From Hymenopus coronatus (taxonomy: Eukaryota > Arthropoda > Insecta > Mantodea > Hymenopodidae), in the NCBI GenBank assembly GCA_030762935.1, contig CM060897.1, positions 115,850,676 to 115,914,675 of the forward strand: a DNA stretch of 64,000 nucleotides, given 5' to 3'. Below the pieces are notes generated by a model, which saw only the letters and a program-made list of their open reading frames with translations, did no database searches and had not been told where the DNA came from. A program made the position numbers and the translations under genes. Below, in pieces: positions 57,291 to 64,000 of this stretch (position 1 is its first letter; each line of letters starts with the position of its first letter).

Positions 57291-57921
57291 TGGTATGTTA
57301 CACTCTACAAACTTCTTACAAAAGATCATTCCTCCTTCTACACCATGTTAATTGAGATAAACATTAGCAGAATATCCTCATTACGTAGTTCTTTATAAGT
57401 AGAGGAGAACTAAAGAATGCACTGTGCTAAAGTGATTGTCAAATGTTTGAAAATTTAAGATATGCGATTGTCAATGCAATTATTTTTTGTGCTTGGCCAG
57501 GAGTAGAACAAAAGAGAAACGTACACTACCTATCTGAGAAAATTAAACATTTTTCAGAATTGAAACCAATATAAAGGAATATCTCAAAAAACGGTCAACT
57601 ACACGAAAAAAGTTTGTAACATAAATCGTGTGCTTTAGCAAGCTCTACAGTTTCTGTTAAGTAAGTTTTTGTCTATCTCTTACAGTTTATCAGTTATGCA
57701 AAATACCGCAAACTTCATCCAGATGCCTTCGGAGGCTATTCCCAGAAAATGTAAGATATAAGTTTTATTTGACATGAAAATAGTTTTAATATTCAGTATT
57801 TTAACCAAAATCGTTAGATCCATTTTTGATAAAATCAACATTAGTTGGGGGTGGGGGTTTTTCTTGAAAATTTTTGTGTCGCATCCTTTGAAGATACTTT
57901 ACGTTTATGAGCTATGCTGCC

Positions 57922-57952
<31 letters not shown>

Positions 57953-58746
57953 GCACACACACTGACAGACACACACACACGCATGGGCATTTTTCTAAAT
58001 ATTGTTTTTTTTATTAAGGGTATCTCAAAACTACCGGGTAGAAGGGAAGTCATTACCATAATTTAAAGCAGTGATAGATCTCAGTAGGTATTTGGAACAC
58101 ATTTTGTACATTACGTTTTTGTCTCTGATCATTTCCTACGGAGATGGACAAGCTCGCAACGCTGAAGGTTGTGTGGGTGTCACTTGCGCTGATCAGTACA
58201 TACACATCCTCACTGCTAATATCACAGTAATGTAGGCCAATCAGAATACCAGTTGCACTCGTTATTCCCTACCCTGCGTCGTGTTTGCAAGCGACCGACG
58301 TGTTTACATCCATAAGTTGGTTCAGACTTCTGAACAACCTCAACGAAAGTTGCCGAGTTACTTCACGTCTGAAAAAGTTTCCTTTAATTCTTTTAAGTGA
58401 TTAATTATTTCGAAACCCAGTGTGATCTCACATAATTCCTACCAAAACTGTCAGAAATACGTTACTCTACGCATCTTCCAAGTAACAACCATTATCTTCG
58501 TACATTCTTGTGCAATTACACATGCAATTTGTAACAAAACCCATTTATTTAATTGACTGATCAAAGAACAAAATGCTATTAGACTTTTTTGTTTGTAATA
58601 CTTCTATGAGACACATATTAGAAGGAATGCAGTAAGTTTCCTTTACCCCGATATATTTCCGGTGAAATCTCAGTATCAAATATTTGGGTGCAGTACAATA
58701 CCTACTCTATATACTATATACATAGTATGTATAGAGAAAGTAAAAA
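57291..58746 (+). mobile_element. F1 repeat, plus, with 610-bp insertion in the tail
   Basis: The body is complete, with a (CA)n tract of about 55 bp (57921-57982). Homology stops in the tail at GGGTATCTCAAAACTA (58035) and resumes at CCGATATATTTCCGGTG (about 58648). It ends at the hairpin and GAGAAAGTAAAAA, directly followed by the next F1 copy. The first bases of F1 are eroded. Confidence 0.82.
58036..58646. mobile_element. Unclassified insertion within an F1 tail
   Basis: A 610-bp non-F1 segment flanked by the two halves of one F1 tail, so it was inserted. TACC occurs near both edges but no convincing duplication or inverted ends are seen. No coding motif recognised. Confidence 0.5.
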
Positions 58747-59612
58747 TCTGATGTGTTCCATTCACATGATTTTCTCTGCATCTCTATAACAAACTAAAAA
58801 GTTTATTCTTTTGTCTACTTCATGCTAAACGAGATAAACATTAGCAGAAATTGTCTTATTACTTGCTTTCTTGTAAGTAGAAGAGAAATAAGGGAATACA
58901 CTAGGCTAAAATGATAGTCAAATGTTTTAAAAGCTCGTTTCCATGTGGTTGAAATTCGCTTCTCTGCATTGCCAGGAAATAACAAATTCCCGCATGAGAA
59001 AAGTTTAAAGTGTTTTAAAACTGAAAACAAAAGCAAGGAATATCCCAGAAATTGTCAGTTTCATGAAAAAATATATTTCACTTAAATTGTGTGTTTTAAC
59101 GAGATCTAAATTTTTTGTTTCGTAAATTTTTGTCTACCTCTTACGGTTCAACAGATACACAAAAATTCAGCAAAATTAATCAGAATAAAGAGGTCTTTAG
59201 AGGCTATTCTCAGAAAATTCAAGATATATACTTTATTTAGCGCAAAATATCTTTAATTTACCGTATTTTAATAAAAAAACGTTAGAGCCATTTTTGAAAA
59301 AATCAAAAATTTTGAACAATTTTCCATGTAAAGGATAGTTGGGGATTGCAGGGACGTTCTTGAAAAATCTTCGTGTCACATCCTTGGAAGATACTTTTCG
59401 TTTTTGAGCTATACTGCCCACACACATACCCGCACACATACACACATACTTACAGACAAACACACATGGACATTTTTCTAAAAATGTTTTTTTTTTTTTG
59501 GATTCAGGGGGTCTCAAAAACTTATTTCCAGTGAAATTTTGGTATCGAATTTTTGGGTGCAGTACAACACCTCTGTCCACTATGTACATACTACGTGCAG
59601 AGAAAGTAAAAA
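58747..59612 (+). mobile_element. F1 repeat, full length, plus
   Basis: Starts TCTGATGTGTTCCATTCACA at the A-run ending the previous copy and ends GAGAAAGTAAAAA. The middle lacks the inner palindrome segment; it goes from TGGAAGATACTTTTCG straight to TTTTGAGCTATACTGCCC, as does the preceding copy, which suggests the two are closely related. Confidence 0.87.
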
Positions 59613-60063
59613 GGGCTTGCCGGTCTCTCTCACTGGAGTTTGGTCGGTGGTTGTTGCGGAGGGCGGTGATAAGGAACATGACAGGAGTTTACCCCAGGCC
59701 TCTCAAACAAAGTTCATTGGCCCCAGAGCAAGTTTTAATTCACAGGTGAAGCTGAACGCTTTGCCAGCAAAAAACTGAGAGACAGATAATGGTGTTGATG
59801 ACGCTATCGGATAGAACGGCAAAAAGGAGTGGGAAAAGTGCGTACAGGGAAGGAGGACATGCAGTAAATTTAGTCAACGCTGAGGCACACTCTGGTCTCC
59901 GCTTGCTAATTACATTTTCCTTTGATGCTGTATAAAATTCTAGAATTCGGTCACACTGGGATGTACTCCCTTCATGGTTTAGAAGCGTAATACTTGTATA
60001 TACAAAAATAATAAATTGCAAACTGTTCCTTAAATAAACAATGGGCTAATAAATGAAAAAAAA
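59613..60063. other. Unassigned spacer
   Basis: Nothing recognised. Confidence 0.4.
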
Positions 60064-60875
60064 TCTAACGTGTCCCATTCACTTGTCTTTCTCTACATTT
60101 TTGTAACAAATTATTGTTAATAAGCTTATTATTCTATCTACTTTATGCTAAAAGAAATAATCATCAGCAGAAACAGTCTTATGACCTAGTTCCTTGTAAG
60201 TAAAAAGGAAATAGAATACACTAGGCTAAACCGAGAGTCACATGTTTTAAAATGTGGTCGTTAAGGGATGGAAATTCGTTGACAAGTTCCTATATGAGAA
60301 AAGTTTAAGAATTTTAAAACTGAAACCAATAACAAGGAATATCTAGAAAACGGGCAACGCAAGGAAAAAGCTGTATATGACATACATTGTGGGTATTAAG
60401 TAACTCTACATTTTTTGTGAAACAAGTTTTGTCGGTTTACTAGTTATGAAAAATTCAAATAAAATCATCCAGAATAAAGAGGACTTTAGAGGTTTATCCC
60501 AAAACATTCAAGATATGCATACTTTTATTTGTCATGTAAATGTCTAAAATATATGAGATTTTAATAAAAATTATTTAGAGCAAATTTTTTTTCCATGTAA
60601 AGGGTAGTTGGGGTGCGGCATTGTCTTAAAAATATTCGTGTCACAGTCCTTGAAGATACTGAACTTAAATATCAGGTTTTGTATTTAACGGACTTACTCC
60701 CAAAGACACACATACGCACAAAAGCACGCTCTCGGATATTTTTCTAAAAATGTTTCTTTGGATTCAGGACGTCTCAAAACATGTACTTCAGGTGAAATCT
60801 CGGTGTCGTATTTTTGGGTGCAATGGAACATTTCTCTATGCACTATATGCATAGTATGTGCAAAGAAAGTAAAAA
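60064..60875 (+). mobile_element. F1 repeat, full length, plus
   Basis: Starts TCTAACGTGTCCCATTC and ends CAAAGAAAGTAAAAA. The hairpin is preserved in part (CACTATATGCATAGTATGTG). The CA tract is reduced to CACACATACGCACAAAAGCA. Confidence 0.86.
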
Positions 60876-61014
60876 GCTAAATCAGCAAATTCCATTGATA
60901 AAATTCTTATTAATAAACTATTTTGACAGGAAATTATTTACAGATTTGAAATCTGTAAATATGCTGAATAATTATTATATGTGTAAGTAAATATGTGTAA
61001 GTAAAAGGAATAAA

Positions 61015-63741
61015 AACTACTACTGCCACTAACACTACTAGTACTAACACTACTACTAACACTACCACTACTAACACTACCACTACTAACACTACTACTA
61101 CTAACAAAATTAGTACTAACACTACTACTAACACTACTACTACTAACACTACTACCACTAACACTGCTACTACTACTAACACTACTACTATTAACACTAC
61201 TACTACTACTACTAACACTCCTACTACTAACACTACTACTAACACTACCACTAACACTACTACTAACACTACTACTACTAACACTAATACTGCTAACACT
61301 ACTACTAACACTATAACTACTACTAACACTACTACTATTAACACTACTACTACTAACACCACCACTACTAACACTACCACTACTAACACTACTACTAACA
61401 CTACTACTACTATTACTAACACTACTACTACTAATACTAACACTACTACTACTAATACTACTACTGACACTATTACTACTACTGCTACTACTACTAACAC
61501 TACTACTACTGCTACTACTACTACTAACACCACTACTACTACTAACATTACTACTACTGCTACTAACACTACTACTACTAACACTACCACTAACACTGCT
61601 ACTACTACTGCTACTAACACTAATACTAACACTGCTACTACTACTAACACTACTACTAACACACTACTACTAACACTACTACTAACACTGGAACTACTAC
61701 TAACACTACTACAAACGCTGCTACTACTACTAACATTACTACTAACACTACTACTAATACTACTACTACTAACACTACAACTAACACTACTACTAACACT
61801 ACTACTACTACTACCACTACTACTAACACTGCTACTAACACTACTACTAACGCTACTACTAACACTGCTACTACTACTACTACTACTGCTAACACTGCTG
61901 CTACTACTAACACTACTACTAACACTACTACTAATACTACTACTACTACTGCTACTACTACTGCTACTAACACTGCTACTACTACTACTGCTGCTACTAA
62001 CACTACTATTACTACTAACACTACTACTACTAACACTACTACTACTACTACTACTGCTACTACTACTACTGCTACTAACACTACTACTAACACTACTACT
62101 AACACTGCTACTACTACTACTTACACTACTACTAACACTGCTACTACTACTAACACTACTATTAACATTACTGCTAACACTACTACTAACACTGCTACTA
62201 CTACTAACACTACTACTACTAACACTACTACTACTACTAACACTACTACTAACACTACTACTAACACTACTACTAACACTGCTACTACTACTAACTATAC
62301 TACTAACACCACTACCACTAACACTGCTACTACTACTAACACTACTACTAACACTGCTACTACTACTACTACTACTAACACTACTACTAACTCTACTACT
62401 GCTAACACTACTACTAACCTGCTTCTACTACTACTGCTGCTAACACTACTACTACTACTAACACTACTACTAACACTACTATTACTACCAACACTGCTAC
62501 TACTACTACTGCTACTAACACTACTAGCACTACTACTACTAACACTACTACTAACACTGCTACTACTACTGCTACTAACACTGCTACTACTACTGCTACT
62601 AACACTGCTACTACTACTACTGCTACTAACACTGCTACTACTACTGCTACTAACACTGCTACTACTACTACTACTCCTACTAACACTACTACTAACACTC
62701 CTACTACTACTGCTACTACTACTGCTACTAACACTACTACTAACACTGCTACTACTACTGCTACTAACAGTACTACTAACACTGCTACTAACACTGCTAC
62801 TAACACTACTACTAACACTACTACTAACACTACTACTAACACTACTATTACTAACAACACTGCTACTACTACTACTGCTACTAACACTACTACTAACACT
62901 ACTACTACTAACACTACTACTAACACTGCTACTACTACTGCTACTAACACTGCTACTACTACTGCTACTAACACTGCTACTACTACTACTACTACTGCTA
63001 CTAACACTGCTACTACTACTGCTACTAACACTGCTACTACTACTACTCCTACTAACACTACTACTAACACTCCTACTACTACTGCTACTACTACTGCTAC
63101 TAACACTACTACTAACACTGCTACTAACACTACTACTAACACTACTACTAACACTGCTACTACTACTGCTACTAACACTACTACTAACACTGCTACTACT
63201 ACTACTACTAACACTGCTACTAACACTGCTACTACTACTACTAACACTACTACTAACACTACTACTAACACTGCTACTAACACTGCTACTAACACTGCTA
63301 CTAACACTACTACTAACACTACTACTACTAACACTACTACTAACACTGCTACTACTACTACTACTACTATTACTTCTACTACTACTAACACTGCTACTAC
63401 TACTACTATTACTACTATTACTTCTACTACTACTAACAGTGCTACTACTACTACTACTATTACTTCTACTACTACTAACACTGCTACTACTACTACTACT
63501 ACTATTACTTCTACTACTACTACTAACACTATTACTACTACTACTATTACTACTATTACTTCTACTACTACTACTAACACTGCTACTACTACTACTACTA
63601 CTAACACTGCTACTACTACTACTACTACTAGTATTACTTCTACTACTACTAACACTGCTATTACTACTATTACTACCACTACTACTAACACTGCTACTAC
63701 TACTACTATTACTACTATTACTTCTACTACTACTAACACTG

Positions 63742-63786
<45 letters not shown>

Positions 63787-63820
63787 TTACTACTATTACT
63801 TCTACTACTACTAACACTGA

Positions 63821-63852
<32 letters not shown>

Positions 63853-64000
63853 TTACTTCTACTACTACTAACACTGCTACTACTACTACTACTACTACTA
63901 TTACTTCTACTACTACTAACACTGCTACTACTACTACTACTACTACTACTATTACTTCTACTACTACTAACACTGCTACTACTACTACTACTACTACTAC
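61015..64000. repeat. 3-kb ACT/AAC triplet array, running off the window
   Basis: Nearly pure triplets: runs of ACT broken at intervals by AAC, GCT, ATT and TCT triplets. Composition changes along the array. From 61015 to about 62400 the pattern is ACT runs with AAC. To about 63350 GCT becomes frequent. From about 63360 a higher-order unit of roughly 50-60 bp appears around TTACTTCTACTACTACTAAC followed by ACTGCT and more ACT. The triplet register holds for over 1.5 kb, which leaves minus-strand frames of 242, 149 and 519 codons made almost only of Val, Leu and Ala. They open with GTG rather than ATG and are not genes. Confidence 0.97.

Noticed and set aside
60934..63973. Long minus-strand frames of 242, 149 and 519 codons rich in Val, Leu and Ala
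   Set aside because: They are translations of the triplet array, open with GTG rather than ATG, and have no non-repeat protein content.

Overview
The window is AT-rich eukaryotic DNA of the kind found between genes in a large, transposon-filled animal genome. I see no complete host gene, no rRNA, no functional tRNA, no operon and no CRISPR array. The mix of elements (an IS630-Tc1-mariner transposase with an N-terminal helix-turn-helix of a type common in insect genomes, a DD34D mariner, a Helitron, a Polinton-like fragment, LINEs with RNase H, and tRNA-headed SINEs) points to an arthropod, most likely an insect. That placement is inference, not proof.

More than a third of the window is one repeat family, here called F1. 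It is about 850 bp long and present as roughly 30 copies and pieces on both strands. On its own plus strand F1 starts at TCTGATGTGTTCCATTCAC, has a conserved inner palindrome (AAATACCAAGTTTGGTATTT), then a CA/TG microsatellite, then a long hairpin (around TATGTACATA), and ends in GAGAAAGTAAAAA. It has no coding capacity. Copies lie head to tail at 32032-34292, 40533-42246, 45625-47365, 49693-52054 and 57291-59612. Its last 125 bp also occurs as an extra solo unit, and at 10807-12330 its tail module forms a 478-bp tandem array with a tRNA 3'-half-like segment.

Layout: 1.3-2.7 kb, minus-strand pseudogene of a DSCxGQN (DUF7869-like) family; 3.1-3.6 kb, LINE 3' end; 4.4-8.2 kb, F1 copies; 8.3-8.8 kb, foldback MITE; 9.1-10.1 kb, 35-bp minisatellite between direct repeats; 10.4-10.8 kb, Polinton-like remnant; 10.8-12.8 kb, F1 tandem array; 12.8-13.5 kb, LINE RNase H remnant; 14.3-19.4 kb, F1 copies and a SINE; 19.5-19.8 kb, the only candidate host exon; 19.8-23.2 kb, unassigned; 23.2-29.2 kb, F1 copies carrying nested SINEs, LINE ends and a deleted mariner; 30.4-32.0 kb, a dead DD41D transposon; 32.0-34.3 kb, F1 array; 35.3-37.6 kb, decayed Helitron with an intact 3' terminus; 37.6-53.2 kb, F1 arrays, SINEs and unassigned stretches, including a GC-rich block near 44 kb; 53.6-55.1 kb, a nearly intact DD41D transposon with a 334-codon transposase; 55-60.9 kb, SINEs and F1; 61.0 kb to the end, a 3-kb triplet array.

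The genes do not form a pathway. What the sequence records is a nesting order. F1 is old and serves as landing ground: SINEs (target duplications of 9 and 14 bp), a LINE end (11 bp) and a mariner (TA) all sit inside F1 copies. The DD41D transposon at 53.6 kb is the youngest-looking and least damaged element.
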